21,417 bases of DNA from CAYYFX01 sp964471155. Its GTDB lineage: Bacteria > ARS69. The first letter of the stretch is position 1. Each line of letters begins with the position of its first letter. Below the pieces are notes generated by a model. The model made no database searches, was not told where the DNA came from, and was given only the letters and a program-made list of their open reading frames with translations. The stretch covers positions 1 to 21,417 of the forward strand of contig CAYYFX010000067.1 in the NCBI GenBank assembly GCA_964471155.1, written 5' to 3'. Made by a program: the position numbers and the translations under genes. Of the stretch, positions 1 through 6,433 are shown in pieces.

Positions 1-801
<801 letters not shown>

Positions 802-867
802 TCGTATTCTCCCGGGTGTTCGCGTATGCTGACCGTGTTGCCGTCACCGGCCGGGGGCGTGATAAAG

Positions 868-907
868 ACCTTAGGGAAAATGAGTTACGCGACACAACGG
901 CTAAGGT
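868..907. promoter_or_regulatory. Inverted repeat in aceB/regulator intergenic region (outer site)
   Basis: The arms ACCTTAG (868-874) and CTAAGGT (901-907) are perfect 7-bp complements separated by 26 bp. They lie in the 165-bp region between the divergent malate synthase and ScfR-type regulator genes, which is clearly richer in A+T than its surroundings. This could be an operator with two half-sites or part of a promoter. That it is functional is inference. Confidence 0.4.
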
Positions 908-917
908 GTGGCTCCGT

Positions 918-938
918 ACTTGTCGATTCTCCACAAGT
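918..938. promoter_or_regulatory. Inverted repeat ACTTGT-N9-ACAAGT, candidate operator
   Basis: ACTTGT (918-923) and ACAAGT (933-938) are perfect 6-bp inverted arms with 15 bp between their centres, about 30 bp upstream of the regulator start at 967. The spacing suits a dimeric helix-turn-helix protein, so the divergently encoded ScfR-type regulator is the natural candidate for autoregulation and for control of aceB. The binding itself is inferred. Confidence 0.45.
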
Positions 939-966
939 CCACCCCCAGTCAACCCGGTGATCGCGA

Positions 967-2412
967 ATGCCCAGGCAGGCCCTCCACGGCACCCGGATCC
1001 GGCGCCTTCGCAAGGACGCCGGGTACACGCAGGCGAAGCTGGCCGAGCTGCTGGAGATCTCGCCGAGCTACGTGAACCTGCTGGAGAAGAACGAGCGGGC
1101 GCTGACGGTGCCGCTCCTGCTCAAGCTCGCCGAGCTGTTCCGGGTCGATCTCAAGACGTTCGCCGAGGACGACGAGGGGCGGCTGGTCGCGGAGCTGAAG
1201 GAGGTCTTCGGCGACCCGCTGTTCGCCGGGCGCAAGCTGCGGGATGCGGACCTGCGCGACTTGCTCGCGGCGTCGCCGGACGCGGCGCGCGCGATCGTGG
1301 AGCTGTACCGCGCGTACCGGAAGAGCCGCGAGGATGCGCAGGCGGTCGCGGCCTCGCTGTCCGACGAGCAGCGGATCTTCGGGCCCGAGACCGCGCGGGT
1401 TCCCGCCGAGGACGTGTCCGACGCCATCCAGCGGCACGCGAACCACTACCCGGCGCTGGAGAGCGCCGCGGCGGCGTTGCGTGCGGAGGCGCACCTGGAC
1501 GGCGCGCGCGGTGATCCCTTCGCGCGGCTCGTGCGCTACGTGGAGTCCACGCACGGCATGCACGTGGACATCGCGGCGGCGGACGCGCTGGAAGGCGCCG
1601 TGCGCCGCTACGACCCGGAGCGCAAGCGCCTGCACCTGTCCGAGGCGCTGCCGCCGGCCAGCCTCACGTTCCAGCTCGCGCACCAGATCGCGCTGGTCGT
1701 GGCGAGGGACGCGCTGGACACCGCGACGGACGGCGAGGACTCGCTGAGCACGGACGAGTCCCGGCGGCTGTACCGCGTGTCCCTGGCGAACTACCTCGCG
1801 TCGGCGATGCTCATGCCCTACGAGCGCTTCCTCGAGGCGGCGCGTTCGGTGCGGTACGACATCGAGCTCCTGGAGCACCGCTTCCGGTGCAGCTTCGAGC
1901 AGGTCTGCCACCGCCTCACCACGCTGCAGCGTCCCGGCGCGGAGGGCATCCCGCTGCACCTCGTGCGGATCGACATCGCGGGGAACATCTCGAAGCGGTT
2001 CGCCGCGTCCGGCATCCACTTCGCGCGTTACTCGGGCGCGTGCCCCCTGTGGAACGTGCACGCGGCGTTCCTCACGCCGGGCTTCATCCGCACGCAGCTC
2101 TCCGAGATGCCGGACGGCACGCGGTACTTCTCCGTGGCGCGCACGGTCCGCAAGGCCGGCGGCGGCCACCAGGTGCGGCAGAGCCGGCTGGCCATCGAGC
2201 TCGGCTGCGAGGCGCGGCACGCGCGCGGGATCGTGTACGCGGACGGCGTGGACCTGGACGCCGCCGCGGTGCCGGTGGGCGTGAGCTGCCGGTTGTGCGA
2301 GCGCATGGACTGCCGGCAGCGCGCGTTCCCGCCCGTGCATCACCGCCTGGACGTGGACGAGAACGAGCGCGGGCTGTCCTTCTATTATTCGCCGCGCAAC
2401 GCGCGCGGATAG
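967..2412 (+). CDS. XRE-family ScfR/RamB/PrpR-type regulator of acyl-CoA or glyoxylate metabolism
   Basis: A 481-aa transcriptional regulator. Residues about 6-62 are an XRE helix-turn-helix (TQAKLAELLEISPSYVNLLE). Residues about 170-290 match the inactive peptidase-M78/IrrE-like region: the HExxH zinc motif is replaced by HQIAL, so no protease activity is expected. The C-terminal third (about 310-465) matches the DUF2083/ScfR acyl-responsive domain and ends with SCRLCERMDC followed by a basic stretch. Conserved cysteines are C359, C414, C441, C444 and C449; in mycobacterial PrpR, C-terminal cysteines of this family hold an iron-sulfur cluster and the protein senses acyl-CoA (family knowledge). 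It is divergent from malate synthase, matching the known role of RamB and related proteins in glyoxylate-cycle control. The exact ligand and genes regulated are inferred. Its stop codon is 3 nt from the stop of the convergent small gene at 2416. Confidence 0.9.
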   Translation: MPRQALHGTRIRRLRKDAGYTQAKLAELLEISPSYVNLLEKNERALTVPLLLKLAELFRVDLKTFAEDDEGRLVAELKEVFGDPLFAGRKLRDADLRDLLAASPDAARAIVELYRAYRKSREDAQAVAASLSDEQRIFGPETARVPAEDVSDAIQRHANHYPALESAAAALRAEAHLDGARGDPFARLVRYVESTHGMHVDIAAADALEGAVRRYDPERKRLHLSEALPPASLTFQLAHQIALVVARDALDTATDGEDSLSTDESRRLYRVSLANYLASAMLMPYERFLEAARSVRYDIELLEHRFRCSFEQVCHRLTTLQRPGAEGIPLHLVRIDIAGNISKRFAASGIHFARYSGACPLWNVHAAFLTPGFIRTQLSEMPDGTRYFSVARTVRKAGGGHQVRQSRLAIELGCEARHARGIVYADGVDLDAAAVPVGVSCRLCERMDCRQRAFPPVHHRLDVDENERGLSFYYSPRNARG

Positions 2413-2415
2413 CCG

Positions 2416-2601
2416 CTACGGGGCGTTGCGGCGGCGCAGCAAGGCGAGGAGGAGCGACAGGAGGCCGAGGAGGAGCTCGTCCACGAACGGGATCATGTCC
2501 GGGACGAGCAGGTCCAGGACGAACAGCGCCGCCGTGACCAGGAAGAGCTGCGGGAAGCGGAGACGCGCGAGGAACGCGAGGAACGGCCCGGTCGGGTTCA
2601 T
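2416..2601 (-). CDS. Small hydrophobic membrane protein, DUF6116-like
   Basis: A 61-aa protein starting MNPTGPFLAFLARLRFPQL, with two hydrophobic stretches (about residues 17-31 and 40-55) flanking PDMIPFVDELLLG, and ending in a basic RRRNAP tail. The FPQLF and IPFVDE(L/I)LLGLL motifs match a widespread family of short inner-membrane proteins of unknown function that I recall as DUF6116. An upstream in-frame ATG at 2673 would add 24 Pro/Ala-rich residues; I prefer the ATG at 2601 because family members begin at about this point. The only Shine-Dalgarno-like GGAG lies inside a short hairpin (2606-2618). It converges on the upstream regulator with stop codons 3 nt apart. No function can be assigned. 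Confidence 0.75.
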   Translation of the reverse strand: MNPTGPFLAFLARLRFPQLFLVTAALFVLDLLVPDMIPFVDELLLGLLSLLLALLRRRNAP

Positions 2602-2605
2602 GGGC

Positions 2606-2618
2606 GGAGCGTAGCTCC
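2606..2618 (-). promoter_or_regulatory. Hairpin that includes the GGAG ahead of the small membrane-protein gene
   Basis: On the minus strand the leader reads GGAGC-TAC-GCTCC, a perfect 5-bp stem with a 3-nt loop, ending 4 nt before the ATG at 2601. It contains the only GGAG in reach of the start, so folding could reduce translation. A chance hairpin is quite possible in DNA this rich in GC. Confidence 0.3.
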
Positions 2619-2714
2619 CCGGCGGGGCACGGTCCACCCGGCCCCGGGGCGGGGCCGGCGCCGCGGGTTCCACATCCCGACGGCCCGGGTCCCGCCCGGT
2701 CCCCGTGCCGCCCG

Positions 2715-2743
2715 TTCCGCGTCCCCGCCCGTTCGGCTAGACT
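2715..2743 (+). promoter_or_regulatory. Weak sigma70-like promoter for the 2790 gene
   Basis: TAGACT (2738-2743) fits a -10 element of the TANNNT type, with TTCCGC (2715-2720) 17 bp upstream as a poor -35. It lies about 46 bp before the gene start. The assignment is tentative. Confidence 0.35.
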
Positions 2744-2789
2744 GCCCCGCCTGTCGCCGTTCTCGCCCACGACACCGGAGGGACCGCCC

Positions 2790-3344
2790 ATGTCGACCGT
2801 GATCCTGCACGACCAGCGCCTCGACGGGGAGGTGGAAGCCGGCCGCGGCACCGTGATCCGCGTGGACGGCAGCACGCCGCTCACGCGCGCCTTCGCGCAG
2901 GTCCAGGCCGCCGTGAACACCAGCCCGTCCGAGCTGGTGATCGCGTGCCACGGCTTCATGACGCACGAGTACGACAACGCCACGAACATCGACCTGCGCG
3001 GCGGGCAGGGCCTGCAGCTCTGCCGCGAGACGCTGCAGGTGAGCAACGTGAGCCGCGTGGAGGTCCTGAAGGACCTCTTCTCGCGGGTCTGGCTCATGGC
3101 GTGCGGACCGGCCGGCACGCTGGTGCACGGCTCGCGGCCGTTCTGCCGCGAGTTCGCCCACTACGTGAACGCGGTGGTCATCGCGTCGGACACCGCGCAG
3201 ATCTACTACCCCGGGGAGCACGACAACGCCGCGCAGGTCTCGCGCCGCGTGCTGCGCTTCGGCCAGTGGGAGGGCAACGTGTACGAGTTCCGCCCGGACG
3301 GCACCGTGCACCCGTTCACGCGGGGGACCTCGCCCCTGCCGTAG
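2790..3344 (+). CDS. Small stand-alone caspase-like (clan CD pattern) protein, function unknown
   Basis: A 184-aa soluble protein with no signal peptide or membrane segment. After a beta-rich N-terminus (VILHDQRLDGEV...VIRVDGSTPLT) it has ELVIACHGF, placing His54-Gly55 after a hydrophobic strand, and later VWLMACGPAG, placing Cys105 after a second hydrophobic strand. A hydrophobic strand followed by HG, and another followed by a (A/S)CG, is the catalytic dyad layout of caspase/CHAT/gingipain-type peptidases (established pattern). The region between (GGQGLQLCRETLQVSNVS) and the tail (FGQWEGNVYEFRPDGTVHPF) resembles a family of hypothetical bacterial proteins I recall only loosely. GAGGG lies about 9 nt before the ATG at 2790. 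It stands alone, so neither substrate nor partner can be inferred. It could instead be a non-catalytic member of the fold. Confidence 0.7.
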   Translation: MSTVILHDQRLDGEVEAGRGTVIRVDGSTPLTRAFAQVQAAVNTSPSELVIACHGFMTHEYDNATNIDLRGGQGLQLCRETLQVSNVSRVEVLKDLFSRVWLMACGPAGTLVHGSRPFCREFAHYVNAVVIASDTAQIYYPGEHDNAAQVSRRVLRFGQWEGNVYEFRPDGTVHPFTRGTSPLP

Positions 3345-3351
3345 CGACCGC

Positions 3352-3365
3352 CGGCGCGGGCGCCG
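3352..3365. terminator. GC hairpin between convergent genes
   Basis: CGGCG-CGGG-CGCCG type self-complementary sequence fills most of the 24-bp gap between the convergent genes ending at 3344 and 3369. There is no T-tract on either side, so it may be only a weak bidirectional terminator. Confidence 0.25.
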
Positions 3366-3368
3366 CTG

Positions 3369-4559
3369 CTAGAACATGTCCGACATCCACGGGGTGGGCC
3401 CCGCGAACGCCGCCTGCGCCTTCGCCATCTCCGCGGGATCCCCGTCCAGGAGCCCCATGGTCCGCACGGTCTCCGGCGTGTGCCATCCGGCGTACAGCGC
3501 CGCCAGCCCGCGCACGTGGCAGCGGATCCGGCCGTCCCCGCCGTGGCGTACCCGGCCCGCGCCGCCCGCGATCTCCAGCACGAAGCGCCCGGTGTTCTGC
3601 GGCAGCACCGGATCCTCCACCTCGAAGTGCAGCTCCATCCCCATGCCGGCCGGCCAGCCGCGCGCCTCCAGCGCCGCGCGCGGATCCAGCACGCGGATCA
3701 TCCACGGGAAGAACGTGCGCGTCTTCCAGAGGTACTCCCTCATGTGCCCGAGCAGCGGATCCGCCGGGTTGCCGTGCCAGACGATGCGGTCCGCCAGCGA
3801 GTCATGGTCTCCCAGGAAGGCCAGCAGCCGCTTCGCCCCGGCGGGCGTGGCGGCCAGCAGGTCCGCGGCCTGCAGCTCCTGGCGCATGCTGCCGTCCTGC
3901 CGCGTGACGCGCAGGTACACGTACGCCTCCGGCCCGTCCTTCCCCTCGGCCACGAAGCCCTTCACGTCCGGCTTCAACGGGTCCGTGATGCGCCGCCACA
4001 TGAACGCGGTGCGGTCCACCGTGCCGTTGTGCCGCTCCGCGACGCGTCGGTACAGCGCCTGCACCGCGGGCTCGTCCGTCTTGTCCGCGCGGCGCACGGT
4101 GAGGTCCCGGGACTTCCGCTCCAGGTCCCGCACCGGCACCGTGAGCTCCCAGCGCGCGCCGGCGATCTCCCAGCCCACGCGCCGGTACAGCGTCTGCTTC
4201 GCGGGATACAACGTGGAGATGGGCACGCCGGCCGCGTGCATCTCGCGCACGCTGGCCTCCATCAACCGCGTGGCGCCGCCGCGGCCGCGCGCCTCGGGCG
4301 CGGCGCCCACGAGGTTCACGCCGGTCATGGGCACGGCGCGCCCGCCGAAGAACTGCCCCATGGGGATGAGGGTGAGCGCGGATGTGATGCGGCCGTCCTC
4401 GCGCAGCACGCGCGTGTTCTCGCGCCCCACGCGCGCATAGAACTCCAGCAGGTCCTCCCGGGGGATGCCGAAGGACCAGGTCATGATCTCGATCTGCCGA
4501 TCCAGCTCGTCCGAGTCCCGGACGGGGCCGTAGTCCGCCTCGGTCGCGGTCACGGTCAC
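3369..4559 (-). CDS. Eis-family GNAT N-acetyltransferase with SCP2-like C-terminal domain
   Basis: A 396-aa protein with the three-part Eis architecture. An N-terminal GNAT domain (about 1-150) carries the acetyl-CoA pyrophosphate-binding loop RGRGGA (91-96) and LYPAKQTLYRRVGWE with Tyr125, equivalent in position to the general-acid tyrosine of Eis. A second GNAT-like domain spans about 155-285, and a C-terminal SCP2/sterol-carrier-like domain about 295-396. The chain ends in Phe396; in mycobacterial Eis the free C-terminal carboxylate of a terminal Phe takes part in catalysis (family knowledge), and that feature is kept. Family members acetylate amines, including aminoglycosides and lysines; the substrate here is unknown. 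The start is GTG at 4557-4559 with a strong GGGAGG 7 nt upstream. It follows spoVG on the same strand after 48 bp, so the two are probably cotranscribed. Confidence 0.9.
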   Translation of the reverse strand: MTVTATEADYGPVRDSDELDRQIEIMTWSFGIPREDLLEFYARVGRENTRVLREDGRITSALTLIPMGQFFGGRAVPMTGVNLVGAAPEARGRGGATRLMEASVREMHAAGVPISTLYPAKQTLYRRVGWEIAGARWELTVPVRDLERKSRDLTVRRADKTDEPAVQALYRRVAERHNGTVDRTAFMWRRITDPLKPDVKGFVAEGKDGPEAYVYLRVTRQDGSMRQELQAADLLAATPAGAKRLLAFLGDHDSLADRIVWHGNPADPLLGHMREYLWKTRTFFPWMIRVLDPRAALEARGWPAGMGMELHFEVEDPVLPQNTGRFVLEIAGGAGRVRHGGDGRIRCHVRGLAALYAGWHTPETVRTMGLLDGDPAEMAKAQAAFAGPTPWMSDMF

Positions 4560-4607
4560 GACGCCGCCTCCCTGATGTGCCGGATGAACCGGGTGGGCCC
4601 GGGGCGG

Positions 4608-4979
4608 TCAGTCCCGCCGGTCGCCGTCGCCCTCGTGGCCTTCGTGCTCGTCCTCGTCCTCGTCCACCGGATGCCCGAGATCCCGCCAGTACGCGTCGAT
4701 GACCACGCCCTCGATGTAGTCCCGGAACTCCTGGTTGATCGGGTGCACGATGTCCGTGAATCCGCCGCTCTTGTTCTTGCGCGCGGGCATGGAGACGAAC
4801 AACCCGCGCTGGCCCTGGATGATCTTCAGGTTGTGCACGGCCAGGCAGTTGTTCAGCGTGATGGACACGTACGCCTTGAGGATCTCGTCCTTCCGGTTCT
4901 CGTTCAGCCGGATCCGTACCTCGGTGATCTCCAGGAGATCGATGGGGTCTTCCGCTCGGGGGGGAGCTTCGGGCGACAT
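4608..4979 (-). CDS. spoVG: SpoVG-family nucleic-acid-binding regulator
   Basis: A 123-aa protein. Residues about 15-100 match SpoVG, a small dimeric DNA/RNA-binding regulator: ITEVRIRLNENRKDEILKAY, then LNNCLAVHNLKIIQG, and GLFVSMPARKNKSGGFTDIV followed by HPINQEFRDYIEGVVI. SpoVG proteins are usually near 90-100 residues. This one has an N-terminal extension of about 14 residues and a C-terminal tail of acidic and His residues (DEDEDEHEGHEGDGDRRD). The start ATG at 4977-4979 has GGAGAAG 5 nt upstream. Despite the name the family is common outside spore formers, so sporulation is not implied. It is followed by the eis-like gene 48 bp downstream. The targets of regulation are unknown. Confidence 0.93.
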   Translation of the reverse strand: MSPEAPPRAEDPIDLLEITEVRIRLNENRKDEILKAYVSITLNNCLAVHNLKIIQGQRGLFVSMPARKNKSGGFTDIVHPINQEFRDYIEGVVIDAYWRDLGHPVDEDEDEHEGHEGDGDRRD

Positions 4980-5034
4980 ATCGACTTCTCCAAAGGTATG
5001 CCGGCGCGAGAGGTCGGGACCGCTTAGCGACGGG

Positions 5035-5061
5035 ATAACACACGCGCGCTTCCAGAATCAA
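5035..5061 (-). promoter_or_regulatory. Possible promoter for spoVG
   Basis: On the minus strand TTGATT (5061-5056) is followed after 15 bp by TGTTAT (5040-5035), about 55 bp before the spoVG start. Both hexamers are good sigma70 matches for such GC-rich DNA, but the spacer is 2 bp shorter than ideal. The rest of the 289-bp divergent gap up to 5268 holds a TAGATT (5221-5226) that may be a -10 for the plus-strand genes. I see nothing else in it. Confidence 0.35.
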
Positions 5062-5268
5062 GCGCATCTTCCCAAGGGCCGCGAAGGAACGCAAGGATCC
5101 GCAGGAGGTTCCGGCACCCCGCCGGCCCCCGTGCGCCGGCGCCGGGACGTTCCGCCCCCTTCTCGATCAGTTACAAATCGTGCCGCGAGCGCGCGGGAAT
5201 CCCCGGTCGGAGCCGCGTGTTAGATTGGCGGACGCCGCATGGGGCGGCACCGCGAACGGGAGAGCGCC

Positions 5269-5598
5269 ATGAGCACCGATCTGGCCGCGAAGCACTGCGT
5301 GCCCTGCCGCGGCGGCGTTCCGCCGCTCGAGGGCGCGGCCCTGGAACAGCTGGCCGTCCTCGTCCCCGGGTGGACGGTGGTGGACGGGCACCACCTGCAC
5401 CGGGAGTTCCGCTTCCCGGACTTCGCGAAGGCGCTGGACGCGGCGAACCGCGTCGGTGCCCTGGCCGAGGAGCAGGCGCACCACCCCGACCTGCACGTCG
5501 CGTGGGGCAGGCTCGGGATCGAGATCTGGACGCACAAGATCGACGGCCTCACCGAGAGCGACTTCGTCCTCGCCGCGAAGATCGACAAGATCCTGTAG
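5269..5598 (+). CDS. phhB: Pterin-4a-carbinolamine dehydratase
   Basis: A 109-aa enzyme that dehydrates 4a-hydroxytetrahydropterin, recycling the pterin cofactor of aromatic amino acid hydroxylases. The catalytic signature is complete: EEQAHHPDLHVAWG with His71-His72, and EIWTHKIDGLTESD with His89. The N-terminal CVPCRGGVPPL is common in bacterial members. The ATG at 5269 has GGGAGAG about 6 nt upstream; an in-frame ATG at 5239 would add ten atypical residues and is rejected. The SRAP gene begins 2 nt after its stop, so the two are cotranscribed and probably translationally coupled. No aromatic amino acid hydroxylase is visible in the window, so a pterin-recycling role is inferred from the family only. 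Confidence 0.93.
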   Translation: MSTDLAAKHCVPCRGGVPPLEGAALEQLAVLVPGWTVVDGHHLHREFRFPDFAKALDAANRVGALAEEQAHHPDLHVAWGRLGIEIWTHKIDGLTESDFVLAAKIDKIL

Positions 5599-5600
5599 CC

Positions 5601-6377
5601 GTGTGCGGGCGCTACTCGCTGCAGACGAAGCGCATCGACCTGGCGCGTGAGCTGGGGTGGCCGGAGTCGGACCTCCCGGAGCTGCCGCCCCGCTGGAACA
5701 TCGCGCCGTCGCAGCCGGTGCCGATCCTGCGTGCCCGCGCCGGCCGGGGTGCTGCGGGCATGGAGGCCGCGCTCGTGGCGTGGGGCCTGATCCCGGAGTG
5801 GGCGAACGACCCGCGTATCGCGAGCCGGCTGATCAACGCGCGGATGGAGTCCCTCGCGGCGAAGCCCGCCTTCGCGGACTCCTTCCGCGATCGCCGCTGC
5901 CTCGTCCCGGCCGACGGCTTCTACGAGTGGGCCCCGCTGGACGGCGACGGGCCGCGGGTGCCGCACTACATCCGGCTCGCCTCGGGCCGCCCGTTCACGT
6001 TCGCCGGGCTGTGGTCCCGCTGGCGCGACCCGACCGGCGCACCGCTGGAGACGTGCACCATCGTCACGCGCCCGCCGAACGAGGCGATCGCGCGCCTGCA
6101 CGACCGGATGCCCGCCATCGTCCCGCCGGAGGCGCGCGCCGCCTGGCTCGACCCGGAGCGGCGCGATCCGGGCGCCCTCCTGGACCTCCTCGCCCCCCTC
6201 CCTTCCGGGCTGTTCGAGATCCACCCCGTGAGCCGCCGCGTGAACTCCCCGGACCGGGACGACGCATCGTGCATCGAGCCGCTGGACCGGGCGGAACTGG
6301 CGGCGGAACCCCCGCCACGACCCGGGCGCCGCCGCAGGCGGGACGCGGGAACCCTGGACCTGTTCGGACCGGGCTGA
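5601..6377 (+). CDS. SRAP-domain abasic-site DNA-protein crosslink protein (YedK/HMCES family)
   Basis: A 258-aa SRAP protein. The family covalently captures abasic sites in single-stranded DNA through Cys2 after removal of Met1. The GTG at 5601-5603 is therefore the required start: it gives MCGRYS, putting Cys at position 2, while any upstream start would bury it. Other active-site elements are present: RWNIAPSQ (31-38), Asn79 in INAR, Glu109 in DGFYEW, and His167 in LHDRMPAIV. Family length is about 220-240; the extra C-terminus is Pro/Arg-rich and ends GTLDLFGPG, resembling the bacterial sliding-clamp-binding motif QL(S/D)LF. It starts 2 nt after phhB and precedes the PilB-like gene by 56 nt. 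The family role is established; the clamp interaction is inference. Confidence 0.93.
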   Translation: MCGRYSLQTKRIDLARELGWPESDLPELPPRWNIAPSQPVPILRARAGRGAAGMEAALVAWGLIPEWANDPRIASRLINARMESLAAKPAFADSFRDRRCLVPADGFYEWAPLDGDGPRVPHYIRLASGRPFTFAGLWSRWRDPTGAPLETCTIVTRPPNEAIARLHDRMPAIVPPEARAAWLDPERRDPGALLDLLAPLPSGLFEIHPVSRRVNSPDRDDASCIEPLDRAELAAEPPPRPGRRRRRDAGTLDLFGPG

Positions 6378-6407
6378 GGGACGCCAAGGGACTCAACTTC
6401 CGGCAGG

Positions 6408-6419
6408 GATCGGCCGATC
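6408..6419. promoter_or_regulatory. 12-bp perfect palindrome ahead of the PilB-like gene
   Basis: GATCGGCCGATC is fully self-complementary and lies 14 bp before the ATG at 6434, in the 56-bp gap after the SRAP gene. It could be a regulatory site or chance. Confidence 0.25.
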
Positions 6420-6433
6420 ACGGCGGGAACACC

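Noticed and set aside
949..2343. A 464-codon minus-strand frame opposite the ScfR-type regulator
   Set aside because: Arg/His/Val-rich translation with no recognisable motif; the plus strand encodes a clear helix-turn-helix and DUF2083 protein.
5657..6433. Upstream extension of the PilB-like frame to 5657
   Set aside because: This part lies over the SRAP gene in another frame and reads as Arg/Pro/Gly-rich noise; the ATG at 6434 starts the recognisable N-terminal domain.
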